DNA of 64,000 nucleotides from Deinococcus piscis (GTDB lineage: Bacteria; Deinococcota; Deinococci; Deinococcales; Deinococcaceae), in assembly GCF_014653275.1 (NCBI RefSeq), contig NZ_BNAL01000003.1:62001-126000 (forward strand), read 5' to 3'. Shown in pieces: positions 1 to 7,124 of the stretch (within the stretch, counting starts at the first letter, position 1; each line of letters opens with the position of its first letter). The position numbers and the translations under genes were made by a program. The notes under the pieces are model-generated. The model did not search any database and was not told the origin of the DNA. It saw nothing but the letters and a program-made list of their open reading frames with translations.

Positions 1-511
1 CTGGCATGAGGCGGCGCAGGTGGCGGCCTGGCCCAGTCGCCGCCAGCCAACGAGGATTGTCTTTACCGCGCTGCGGCGGGACGCGGCCCTGGACCGTCAG
101 CTGCAAAATGCTGCCTTCCCAGCTGGCACCACCGCCGACTACGCCCGGCTAATGGCTGGCGTGCTGGGCGCAGATACTGGACAACCGGGCACCGGGCAAT
201 TTTCCTCAGACGAACTGGCTGTGATGCGCCGTCATCTGGGCTGGCTGACCGAGGTGAGCCCCAAAAATGCTGCCGCGTACAGCGCCATCTATCTCAAGGG
301 TGGCAGCCTGCAACACGGGGTTCTGACCCACAACTATGCCATGACACCTTCGCAGGGACCGAACGCTGGGCAGAGCGTGGCCGTGAGTCTGTTTTTCCGC
401 AACCTGTCTCCCGACCAGTATGAAGCGGCGCAACAGACCCTGAACGAGTGGATGCTGCTGCTGGCCTTCGACCCAGCGGCGCAGGCCGCCGTGCAGCAAG
501 CCCTTAGGTGA
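1..511 (+). CDS. Serine hydrolase / beta-lactamase-like protein, 3' fragment
   Basis: The reading frame is open from base 2 and therefore begins before the window; about 169 residues of the C-terminal part are visible. A KGGS stretch followed by a strand-like segment (residues about 97-110 of the visible part) resembles the third active-site box (K-T/S-G) of class A beta-lactamase-like serine hydrolases, and the end is helical, as in that fold. The SxxK and SDN boxes would lie outside the window, so the enzyme class cannot be confirmed. It could be a true beta-lactamase, a peptidoglycan-acting hydrolase or an inactive relative. It ends 71 bases before the ArsR-like gene on the same strand. 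Confidence 0.5.
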   Translation, partial: WHEAAQVAAWPSRRQPTRIVFTALRRDAALDRQLQNAAFPAGTTADYARLMAGVLGADTGQPGTGQFSSDELAVMRRHLGWLTEVSPKNAAAYSAIYLKGGSLQHGVLTHNYAMTPSQGPNAGQSVAVSLFFRNLSPDQYEAAQQTLNEWMLLLAFDPAAQAAVQQALR

Positions 512-570
512 AAGGCGTAAGGCAGGCGCAGGCCAGTGCAGGAGAAGCCCTGGTTATCTCTGCAGTGCTC

Positions 571-576
571 TAGACT
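571..576 (+). promoter_or_regulatory. -10 box of a leaderless promoter (ArsR-like gene)
   Basis: TAGACT lies 6 bases before the ATG at 583, with no Shine-Dalgarno sequence between them. This places the transcript start at or next to the start codon. Confidence 0.5.
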
Positions 577-582
577 GGCGGG

Positions 583-1143
583 ATGACTGAGCAAGTGCCC
601 GCCCGCCTGGCTGAGCTAGAACGCCGCTTGGCAGCACTCGAGGCTCAGGTGGCGGCGCTCAGCCAGCCAGACCGTTCGCCGGGTCCTGCCACAGACCGCG
701 CCTGGGCGCTGGAGTCCTTGCAGGAGTTGGTGCCTGACGGAGCCGTGCTCTTTGCCGGACATGTCCAGTTGGGAGCAGGGGGTGACTGGGTCTGGCAAGA
801 AGCTCACCCAGCGGCGGCCTTGCTGGACCGTGACTGGTCAGGGGTAGCAGCTGCGCTATCGGCCCTGGGGCATCCGCTGAGGCTCGCGCTGCTGCGGGCT
901 GCGCTGGATGGGCCGCAGCCCGCGCCGGTCCTGGGCGAGCGGGTGGGCCTCAGCGGTGGGCAACTTTATCACCACCTGCGGGAGTTGCAGGCGGCAGGTT
1001 GGCTTCAGGCCCAGGCACGGGGCCCCTACCGCGTGCCTGGTGGGCGGGTGATTCCACTGCTCACCGTTCTGGCGGCATGTGGCCTACGGGAAGCTGGCCC
1101 CGCACATGCTGAGGCTGCACCTGAGGTCAGCCTAGACAGGTAA
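583..1143 (+). CDS. ArsR-type winged-helix regulator with N-terminal coiled coil
   Basis: 186 residues. Residues 5-30 are a leucine/alanine heptad-like helix (a likely coiled coil), and residues about 90-165 form an ArsR-like winged helix: a helix beginning ALGHPLRLALLRA, then LGERVGLSGGQLYHHLREL as recognition region, then a wing. Such proteins are usually dimeric repressors. No metal-binding Cys pair is seen in the helix region, so a metal sensor of the ArsR/SmtB kind is unlikely; a DUF-type ArsR protein sensing something else fits better. The ATG at 583 is chosen because a -10 box precedes it by 6 bases. The target is unknown; it is convergent with rpmF. Confidence 0.7.
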   Translation: MTEQVPARLAELERRLAALEAQVAALSQPDRSPGPATDRAWALESLQELVPDGAVLFAGHVQLGAGGDWVWQEAHPAAALLDRDWSGVAAALSALGHPLRLALLRAALDGPQPAPVLGERVGLSGGQLYHHLRELQAAGWLQAQARGPYRVPGGRVIPLLTVLAACGLREAGPAHAEAAPEVSLDR

Positions 1144-1173
1144 GGCCCAGCCCGCAGTGGCCAGAGCCAGACC

Positions 1174-1201
1174 AAAAAAAACTCCCCCGAGTGGAGGAGT
1201 T
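1174..1201 (-). terminator. Intrinsic terminator of rpmF
   Basis: Read on the minus strand, AACTCC pairs with GGAGTT around a 10-base loop and is followed by at least seven T. It lies just past the rpmF stop codon. The plus-strand reading has no T tract. Confidence 0.8.
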
Positions 1202-1219
1202 CTGCGGTGCCGGGCGTGC

Positions 1220-1402
<183 letters not shown>

Positions 1403-1829
1403 GATTCAACTCCTTGCTGGGGATCAGGGGGGCCGGTGTTCCCCCTGCCCCGAGCGTCTGCTGGCAGGGGATGTGTCCGCAGCGCTCATGGTGGTCTTGC
1501 CGGGGGGCCTCGGGCGCGTTGCCCAGACCTTTCTCGCGTCTCCTGAAGTCTTCAGGCGCAAGAGAACAGCAGGCAGTGTAGCACAGCTACGCGCTGACTG
1601 GTACCCTTACCCAAGCCCGCTGCTGTGCCCGCCCTGGTAAGCTGAGCGGATGAATTGTCCCGCGCTTACCCCGTACACTATGGAGCGGTGCGCTGGCGGC
1701 AGCTCTGGCCTCTTCGTGGGAACCTGGACGCTGTTGAGCGCGTAACGTGGCGTGGCAGCCCTCCCCTTACTTTTACGTTCTTACGGCCCTACCGCTCAGC
1801 GGTACGTAGGCCAGTCAGAAAGCGAGAAC
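1403..1829. other. 427-bp divergent region between rpmF and yidC
   Basis: No rpmH, rnpA or yidD is present, although these often precede yidC. Visible items: a 15-bp palindrome (CCTGAAG-T-CTTCAGG) near 1542-1557 in the presumed rpmF leader; a possible 31-codon ORF at 1650-1745 whose ATG is 6 bases after TAAGCT; and a stem-loop GGCC..TACCGCT-C-AGCGGTA..GGCC at about 1784-1812, ending some 18 bases before the yidC ATG. Confidence 0.55.
1575..1580 (-). promoter_or_regulatory. Possible rpmF promoter -10 box
   Basis: TACACT on the minus strand, about 170 bases before the rpmF ATG. A transcript from here would carry a leader containing the perfect hairpin CCTGAAG-T-CTTCAGG near 1542-1557. No convincing -35 box was found, so this is tentative. 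Confidence 0.3.
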
Positions 1830-3407
1830 ATGACCAAGAAATTACTTCTCATTGCGGGCAGCACCCTGCTCCTGACCGGCTGCGGAACCACCGGTCCTAT
1901 TCCTCCGTTTGGACACACCTTGACCCAGGACTGGATTACTGCCGACTTTGACGGTCAGCAGGGCAGCGAGAGCATCTCCAGAACCAACCTGGCCGATATC
2001 GTGTTCAACAACAAAGGCGAGATCATCGGCTGGTATGTCAAGAACTACGCCGGCTCGCCTTATATCAAGCAGAATGCCGACGGCACCTTTGACTTTACGG
2101 CGCTGCAAAATGAGCGTGGCATCATCAATCTGGTCAATGGCCCGGCCCTGCACATCCAGGCCGAGGGCCTTGACCCTCAGGCTCCAGTGACCGCGCAGGA
2201 CCCGGAGCTGCTGAACAACGAAGACGCCAACGAGCAGGTGGCGGTCTTCCGCTATCAGCAAGGTGGCGTGCCCATCACCAAGACGGTCACCATTCACACC
2301 CGCAACTACCTCATCAACGTCAAGACCGAAGTGGGCGGCGGCATTCAGAACTACCAGATGCTGCTGCCCGGCCTGGGCAATGAAGGCAACCCCCGCGTTC
2401 GGGCGCTGCCGCAGGTGGGCGAAGTGGCGACGGTCCAGGGTGCAGGCGTGACCAGCGTAGAAAACATTCGCTACGCCGCCATGCAGCATGTGCCGCCCAA
2501 CCAGATGTCCCCCGCGATTCTGGTGCGCCCTGAAGGTGGTACACGGATTGACGCCCAGATGACTGGCGGCAGCAACGCCCTGTTGACCCTGGGCATGACG
2601 GGCAATGGCTCGGTGGACGTGTACGGTGGCCGCAACGAGCTGATTCACCTCAAGCAGACGGGTTTTTATGGCATGCCGGGCGTGTTCGACCCCAACTGGT
2701 TCGGGCGCATCAGCCTGGGCATCGTGTCGCTGATGGAGTTCATGCACCGCTTGGTGGGCGACTGGGGCATTGTCATTCTCTTGATTGCCGTGCTGCTGCG
2801 CTTGGTCATGTGGCCAGTCATGCAGGCGCAGGCCCGCACCACCGCCAAGATGCAGGTGCTTCAGCCCAAGATGAAAGAAATCCAGGACCGCTACAAGGAC
2901 GCCAAAGACCTGGAGTCTCAGCGGGCCATGCAGATGGAAATGGCCGCTCTCTATAAAGAGCACAACTTCAACCCTGCGGGCTGCCTGAGCAGCTTCTTGC
3001 CGCTGCCGGTGCTGATTGCGCTGTGGTCGACCATCCGCAACTTCGAATTCGACTCAGGCTTCTTGTGGATGCCTGACCTGGCGATTCCTGATCCCCTCTG
3101 GATTCTGCCGGTGCTCTACCTGATTGCCAATATGGCGCAGCTGTGGCTCAGTACGCGCCGCACTCCGGAGATGTTCAAGCAGCAGGCATTCATGTACCTG
3201 TTCTTCGTATACTTCGCGCTGATTTTCCCGGCTGGGGTGAGTATCTATCTGATCATCTCCACGGCCATCGGTATCTTGCAGCAGTTCATCGTGAACAAGC
3301 AGGTCGAAGCCGAGCTGGCCCGAGCTGGCCAGACAGTACAGAAGACTGCGCCAGCCGCAGCGGCCAAGCGCAAAAACAGCCGAGTGATTGACGCACCCAA
3401 GGACTGA
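1830..3407 (+). CDS. yidC: Membrane protein insertase YidC with lipobox
   Basis: 525 residues. The protein inserts inner-membrane proteins alone or with SecYEG. The start ATG at 1830 gives a lipoprotein-type signal ending LLLTGC, then a periplasmic domain of about 270 residues, then the conserved 60KDa_IMP core with five predicted membrane segments (residues about 300-500), including the conserved arginine in LLRLVMWP and the basic cytoplasmic loop. The tail is Lys/Arg-rich, as expected for a ribosome-near end. A lipobox together with the large Gram-negative-type periplasmic domain is unusual. The Shine-Dalgarno is weak (GCGAG), and a hairpin lies just upstream. An in-frame extension to 1752 exists but lacks a signal and is not favoured. 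Confidence 0.93.
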   Translation: MTKKLLLIAGSTLLLTGCGTTGPIPPFGHTLTQDWITADFDGQQGSESISRTNLADIVFNNKGEIIGWYVKNYAGSPYIKQNADGTFDFTALQNERGIINLVNGPALHIQAEGLDPQAPVTAQDPELLNNEDANEQVAVFRYQQGGVPITKTVTIHTRNYLINVKTEVGGGIQNYQMLLPGLGNEGNPRVRALPQVGEVATVQGAGVTSVENIRYAAMQHVPPNQMSPAILVRPEGGTRIDAQMTGGSNALLTLGMTGNGSVDVYGGRNELIHLKQTGFYGMPGVFDPNWFGRISLGIVSLMEFMHRLVGDWGIVILLIAVLLRLVMWPVMQAQARTTAKMQVLQPKMKEIQDRYKDAKDLESQRAMQMEMAALYKEHNFNPAGCLSSFLPLPVLIALWSTIRNFEFDSGFLWMPDLAIPDPLWILPVLYLIANMAQLWLSTRRTPEMFKQQAFMYLFFVYFALIFPAGVSIYLIISTAIGILQQFIVNKQVEAELARAGQTVQKTAPAAAAKRKNSRVIDAPKD

Positions 3408-3427
3408 GCCGAGGGGCTCCCCAACTT

Positions 3428-3454
3428 CCCCCCCCACTGCGGGGGGATTTTTTT
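3428..3454 (+). terminator. Intrinsic terminator of yidC
   Basis: Six C pair with six G around ACTGC, followed by A and seven T, 20 bases after the yidC stop. Confidence 0.9.
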
Positions 3455-3484
3455 GGTTCCTCGCAGGCAGCTGCGCGGAACAAT

Positions 3485-3521
3485 AAAAAACCCGCTCGCC
3501 TTGCTAGAAGGTTCCGAGCGG
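3485..3521 (-). terminator. Intrinsic terminator downstream of corA (inside element A)
   Basis: CCGCTCG pairs with CGAGCGG, with an inner CCTT/AAGG helix, followed on the minus strand by G and six T. Confidence 0.88.
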
Positions 3522-3561
3522 TTATGTTTATTACTCTAGCGCGGTATGCAGTATTCGTCAA
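3485..3561 (-). repeat. Promoter-terminator element, copy A
   Basis: On the minus strand this element contains TTGACG (3556-3561), exactly 17 bases, TAGAGT (3533-3538), then after 11 bases a CCGCTCG/CGAGCGG stem with T tract (3485-3521). It is nearly identical to 4607-4685. The hairpin also ends the corA transcript, which stops at 3616. Transcription from the internal promoter would give an RNA of only about 45 bases. Confidence 0.75.
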
Positions 3562-3615
3562 GGTTATCCGGGCAGCTTCAGGGCTGGGTCACATGGTCCG
3601 GCAGCCTGGCCAGGC

Positions 3616-4545
3616 TCACCACCACCCCCGCCGCTTGAAGACCCAGGCCAGGGCACCGGCGACCAGCGCGAAGCTCAGCCAGGCCAGGGCGTAACCGAAT
3701 TTCCAGTGCAGCTCGGGCATGTACTCGAAATTCATGCCCCACACTCCGGCCAAGAAGGTCAGCGGCAGAAACACCGTGCTGACCGCCGCCAGGGTCCGCA
3801 TTACCTCATTCATGCGCTGACTCTGCACGCTCGAATGAATGGCCAGCAGGTTCGACAAGTTGTCGCGGCTGGTGTCCAGGCGCTTGCCCAGGCGGTTCAT
3901 AGAGTCGCGCACATCGCGGAAGCGCAGCAGGTCTTCTTCGGACGCTGAAGCATGCCGCGCCAGCAGGGTCAGCATGTCCTGGGCCTCATTGCACAGCCGG
4001 CGGGCGTGGTTCAGGCGCTGCTTAAGGTCAAAGACGGTCTGCACCATATTTTCCTTGCCCCGGTGATCGAAATCGAACATTCTCTGCTCCAGAATGTCAA
4101 TTCGGTCCTCTAGGGCCCGCATAAACACGACAAAGCTCTCAGCGCCCGTGTCCAGAATCTCAAAGGCGATTTCGGCGGGGCTGTCCACCGTCTCGCGGCC
4201 CACGATTTCGCGCACCCGTTCCAGGTACGGCAGCTCCTCACGGCTCAGGGTCAGCAGACTGTCGGCATACAGGAAAATGCTGATGCGCTCCGATTCCTCC
4301 GCCAACTCCTCTGGCCTGGCCAGGGTCCGGAAAGTCAGAAAGTCACCTTCCGGGTATTTCTCGTAGTGGCTGGCGTGCCCCGGTTCCAGCGAATCTTCCA
4401 GCGCGAGGTCATTCATGGCAAAGGTCTGTGCCAGCGCGGCCAAGTCCTGATTGGTCGGCTCACTGACATGCAGCCACAGGTGGCGGCGCTCCATGCCTGC
4501 CTCCCACGGCGCAGCTTGCCCAGAAAAGTCGGTGGCCTCAATCAC
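3616..4545 (-). CDS. corA: CorA-family magnesium/divalent cation transporter
   Basis: About 309 residues from the GTG at 4545. The long helical cytoplasmic N-domain ends in two membrane segments, and the first is followed by the signature GMN (GMNFEYMPE, about 40 residues from the end). The end RRGWW is the usual basic tail. CorA proteins are pentameric channels for Mg2+, Co2+ or Ni2+. The frame is open up to a TTG inside the terminator of element B, so the true start is downstream: GTG 4545, or ATG 4494, which has a better Shine-Dalgarno (GGGAGG) but would remove about 17 residues. The gene is bracketed by the two repeat elements. Confidence 0.9.
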   Translation of the reverse strand: MIEATDFSGQAAPWEAGMERRHLWLHVSEPTNQDLAALAQTFAMNDLALEDSLEPGHASHYEKYPEGDFLTFRTLARPEELAEESERISIFLYADSLLTLSREELPYLERVREIVGRETVDSPAEIAFEILDTGAESFVVFMRALEDRIDILEQRMFDFDHRGKENMVQTVFDLKQRLNHARRLCNEAQDMLTLLARHASASEEDLLRFRDVRDSMNRLGKRLDTSRDNLSNLLAIHSSVQSQRMNEVMRTLAAVSTVFLPLTFLAGVWGMNFEYMPELHWKFGYALAWLSFALVAGALAWVFKRRGWW

Positions 4546-4606
4546 GCGCTTCAGTGTAGCTGCCCGTGAGACACCGGACGGCCAAGCCCTGAAGGGCCGG
4601 AGCCAC

Positions 4607-4645
4607 AAAAAAAACCCGCTCGCCTTACAAGAAGGTTCCGAGCGG
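4607..4645 (-). terminator. Intrinsic terminator downstream of aguA (inside element B)
   Basis: CCGCTCG/CGAGCGG stem followed on the minus strand by G and eight T. Confidence 0.88.
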
Positions 4646-4685
4646 TTATGTCTATTACTTTAGCGCGGTATGCAGTATTCGTCAA
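4607..4685 (-). repeat. Promoter-terminator element, copy B
   Basis: Same organisation as copy A: TTGACG (4680-4685), 17 bases, TAAAGT (4657-4662), then the CCGCTCG/CGAGCGG hairpin and eight T (4607-4645). Compared with copy A the stem is unchanged while the loop differs (TTGT instead of TAGC), one -10 base differs and one base between promoter and stem differs. It also serves as the terminator of aguA, which stops at 4728. Confidence 0.75.
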
Positions 4686-4727
4686 TGTGATCCAGCGAGG
4701 AACCCTCAACGCCGGACCTGGCCCACT

Positions 4728-5819
4728 CTAGACTTTGGCTGCGCTTGGGGTTGCGTCCGCTCCGGTCCACACCGGGCCAGCCGGCTGCTGCTGGGTCAGG
4801 CAGTGAAATGACCCGCCGCCCTCGATAATCTGGCGGCTGGGCAGACCGACGACCTCGCGGTCAGGAAATAGGGGCCGCAAAGTCTCCAGCGCTCGCTCGT
4901 CGTTCGGGTCGCCGTACTGCGGCACAGCCACAAACCCGTTGCCGATATAAAAATTGGCGTAGGTGGGCGGCAAGCGGCCTTCGGCACCTTCTAACCTGTG
5001 GGCGGGCAGCGGCAGCTCCACGATACGGAAAGGTTGCCCGTGTGCATCCGTCATCTCCCGCAAGGCTTCCAGATTCCCCTGCATCACCGCAAAGTTGGCG
5101 TCACTGGGGTCCTCGGCCACACTGGTCACGATGGTGCGCGGGTCAGTGAAGCGGGTGATGGTGTCAATATGCCCGTCGGTGTGGTCGTTCTCCAGGCCGC
5201 CGTCCAGCCACAGCAGGTGGCGCACGCCCAGGGTGTCACTCAGCAGCGCCGCATAGCCTTCTTCGCTCAGGCCGGGGTTGCGCGTTTCGGTCAGGAAGCA
5301 GGAGCGGGTGGTCAGGCCCACGCCGTCCCCGGTCACTTCCAGGCCGCCGCCTTCGAGCACTTCGGGGCGGTCCCAGTGGCCCATGCCCAGGTGCTCGGCG
5401 ACATACTCGGGAATGCGGTTGTCGTTTTCCCACTCGAACTTGCCGCCCCAGGAGTTGAATTCCCAGTTCACCAGGGCCACTTCGCCGTCTGCATTCCGCA
5501 CAAAAATAGGGCCGTTGTCGCGCACCCACGAGTCATCCAGCGGCACCTGATGGAAGGTGACATTGGCGGCGTCTGCGCCCAGGCGCTTGCGGGCGTCGGC
5601 TTCGCACTCGGCGCTGCGGCACAGCAGCTCTACCGGCTCAAAGCGGGCGATGGTCCGCACCAGCTCGGCATATTCGCGGCGCACACCCTCCAGGTGGCCG
5701 AACCACAGCTCATCGTCAGCGGGCCAGCTCATCCAGGTGGCCACGTGCGGCTCCCACTCGGCAGGCATGGCAAAGCCCAGGTCGCGGGGCGCGGGGTCAG
5801 CGGGGGTCAGATGCTTCAT
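4728..5819 (-). CDS. aguA: Agmatine deiminase
   Basis: 363 residues, the usual family length. It hydrolyses agmatine to N-carbamoylputrescine and ammonia in the route from arginine to polyamines. Seen: MPAEWEPHVATWMSWP near residue 18 (substrate-binding tryptophans), DDSWVRDNGPIF, the block DHTDGHID with the catalytic His, and the nucleophile region GGGSFHCLTQQQPAG near the C-terminus with its cysteine. The alternative, peptidyl-arginine deiminase of the same superfamily, is less likely because the spacing and the EW/SWP motif fit AguA. An N-carbamoylputrescine amidase gene (aguB) is not in the window. TTTAAT lies 7 bases before the ATG, which suggests a leaderless start. Confidence 0.92.
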   Translation of the reverse strand: MKHLTPADPAPRDLGFAMPAEWEPHVATWMSWPADDELWFGHLEGVRREYAELVRTIARFEPVELLCRSAECEADARKRLGADAANVTFHQVPLDDSWVRDNGPIFVRNADGEVALVNWEFNSWGGKFEWENDNRIPEYVAEHLGMGHWDRPEVLEGGGLEVTGDGVGLTTRSCFLTETRNPGLSEEGYAALLSDTLGVRHLLWLDGGLENDHTDGHIDTITRFTDPRTIVTSVAEDPSDANFAVMQGNLEALREMTDAHGQPFRIVELPLPAHRLEGAEGRLPPTYANFYIGNGFVAVPQYGDPNDERALETLRPLFPDREVVGLPSRQIIEGGGSFHCLTQQQPAGPVWTGADATPSAAKV

Positions 5820-5977
5820 GGCTTCTATTAAATCATCTGCGTTCTTCCGCCTGGCTTGCCCCTAAAGGCTGTCCAGAAAATCTTTGAAATGTGCCCGGTG
5901 CCGCGATTTCGCATGGGTAGAGCGAGTGGATACGGCAACAAGCCTCATATCCCATTTCCTGGAGGACCCCTGGCGGG

Positions 5978-6484
5978 TTACTGGCCGATGTGGAAGGTCA
6001 GGGTCTCCAGGCCGGGAGCCAGGCCCAGGCGGCTACAGGTCAGCCGTGCCCCGGCAAAGTTGAGGCGCTGGCCGCTGTCGCAGCTGGCTTGCCACTCTTC
6101 GAGCAAGCGGTAGGTGGGCTGTTGCCCCAGCAACAGCGCTGTAAAGTCGGCGGCCAACTGTGCGGGCGTGCCTGGCTGCCTATAGTCCTGCGGAGCGAAA
6201 GGGGGCTGTGGACCGGCAAAATTCAGCGCAGCCCCGACCACCCGGCCCTGCGAGGCATAAACCTGAAGCTGTGGGCCTACTCCTGCTTCTGCTGGCGCGG
6301 TGACATACACAGATTCCCAAATGGAGCCCGCGATGGGCCGCCGCCCAGCCGCTTCGCAGCGGTTCATTTCGCAGAACGGGGTGCCTTGCACGGCAACCGG
6401 CTGATTCAACAGGCCAGCTGCCCGGGCCGTGTCCACTGCCAGAGTACCCAGGGTCAGCAGCGCCAATGCGAGATGTCTTGCCAT
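5978..6484 (-). CDS. Secreted protein of unknown function
   Basis: 168 residues from the ATG at 6484, chosen because it gives a clean signal peptide (MARHLALALLTLGTLAVDTARA). The open frame continues upstream to 6604 without a signal. Four cysteines are present in the mature part (two in FCEMNRC, two near CDSGQRL and TCSRL), so two disulfides are possible. No known domain is recognised. It lies alone, tandem to aguA with 158 bases between them, and divergent from the regulator at 6663. Confidence 0.6.
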   Translation of the reverse strand: MARHLALALLTLGTLAVDTARAAGLLNQPVAVQGTPFCEMNRCEAAGRRPIAGSIWESVYVTAPAEAGVGPQLQVYASQGRVVGAALNFAGPQPPFAPQDYRQPGTPAQLAADFTALLLGQQPTYRLLEEWQASCDSGQRLNFAGARLTCSRLGLAPGLETLTFHIGQ

Positions 6485-6615
6485 GACCTTTAGCCTGTCA
6501 GTCTTTCCTGATTTCAGGGTGAGTGCTCCGGATTTCACGTCAAATTGCACCAAATTACACCATCTATTGGCAGCTCTCCTCTTCCGACCTAAGATATTGC
6601 CCAAAGGAGGTGAAC

Positions 6616-6641
6616 AGTATCAGTTGGCATAAGTTGATACT
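6616..6641. promoter_or_regulatory. Candidate operator upstream of the excisionase-type regulator
   Basis: AGTATCA and TGATACT form a perfect 7-bp inverted repeat separated by 12 bases, centred about 34 bases before the start codon of the next gene, thus over the expected -35 region of its leaderless promoter. Confidence 0.45.
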
Positions 6642-6650
6642 TCCTGAGGG

Positions 6651-6656
6651 TAAACT
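6651..6656 (+). promoter_or_regulatory. -10 box of a leaderless promoter (excisionase-type regulator)
   Basis: TAAACT, 6 bases before the ATG at 6663. Confidence 0.55.
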
Positions 6657-6662
6657 GGGGCC

Positions 6663-7067
6663 ATGACAGAGCATGGTCGAGTGCAAGACGATGTGCTGAC
6701 GCTGGAGGAGCTGGCAACACTCCTCAAGGTCAGTGAAACTACCGCCTATAGCCTGGTTCGCAGTGGCGAACTTCCAGGCCGCAAGGTGGGGCGCGAGTGG
6801 CGCTTTGTCCGCTCGCAGATTCTGACCTGGCTGATGTCGGGCACGGAGGACAACATGGGACAGACCAATACTCAGGGCGACGGCGTGGTGCAATTGGGCG
6901 AGGACGGCGGCGAGTTCAAGGTAGAAGGAGGCCGCGAGTATGTGGCGATGTGGCTGCCGCTGACCCGCGACGAAAAAGCCGCCCTGGTAGATAAGGCGGC
7001 CCGTGAAGGTGTGATGCTCAGCGAGTTGGTGGCAGACCACCTGCGTGACTGGGTCAAAGGAAGCTGA
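6663..7067 (+). CDS. Excisionase-family helix-turn-helix regulator
   Basis: 134 residues. Residues about 10-60 are the MerR-like 'excisionase' helix-turn-helix (LTLEELATLLKVSETTAYSL, then the wing GELPGRKVGREWRF). After a linker of about 25 polar residues, residues 88-134 (strand EYVAMWLPLT, then two helices) resemble a ribbon-helix-helix unit, so there may be two DNA-binding parts. No integrase or phage gene is nearby, so a chromosomal regulator is more likely than a true excisionase. The inverted repeat at 6616-6641 could be its own operator. Its target is unknown. Confidence 0.75.
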   Translation: MTEHGRVQDDVLTLEELATLLKVSETTAYSLVRSGELPGRKVGREWRFVRSQILTWLMSGTEDNMGQTNTQGDGVVQLGEDGGEFKVEGGREYVAMWLPLTRDEKAALVDKAAREGVMLSELVADHLRDWVKGS

Positions 7068-7124
7068 GCAGGGCAGTAGAGGCGGGCGGAGTGGGCCTGG
7101 GTTTTCCGCTCTCCCCCACCTCCT

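Noticed and set aside
1752..1829. Longer N-terminus for YidC (start at 1752)
   Set aside because: It would bury the lipoprotein signal that begins at 1830, and no ribosome site precedes 1752.
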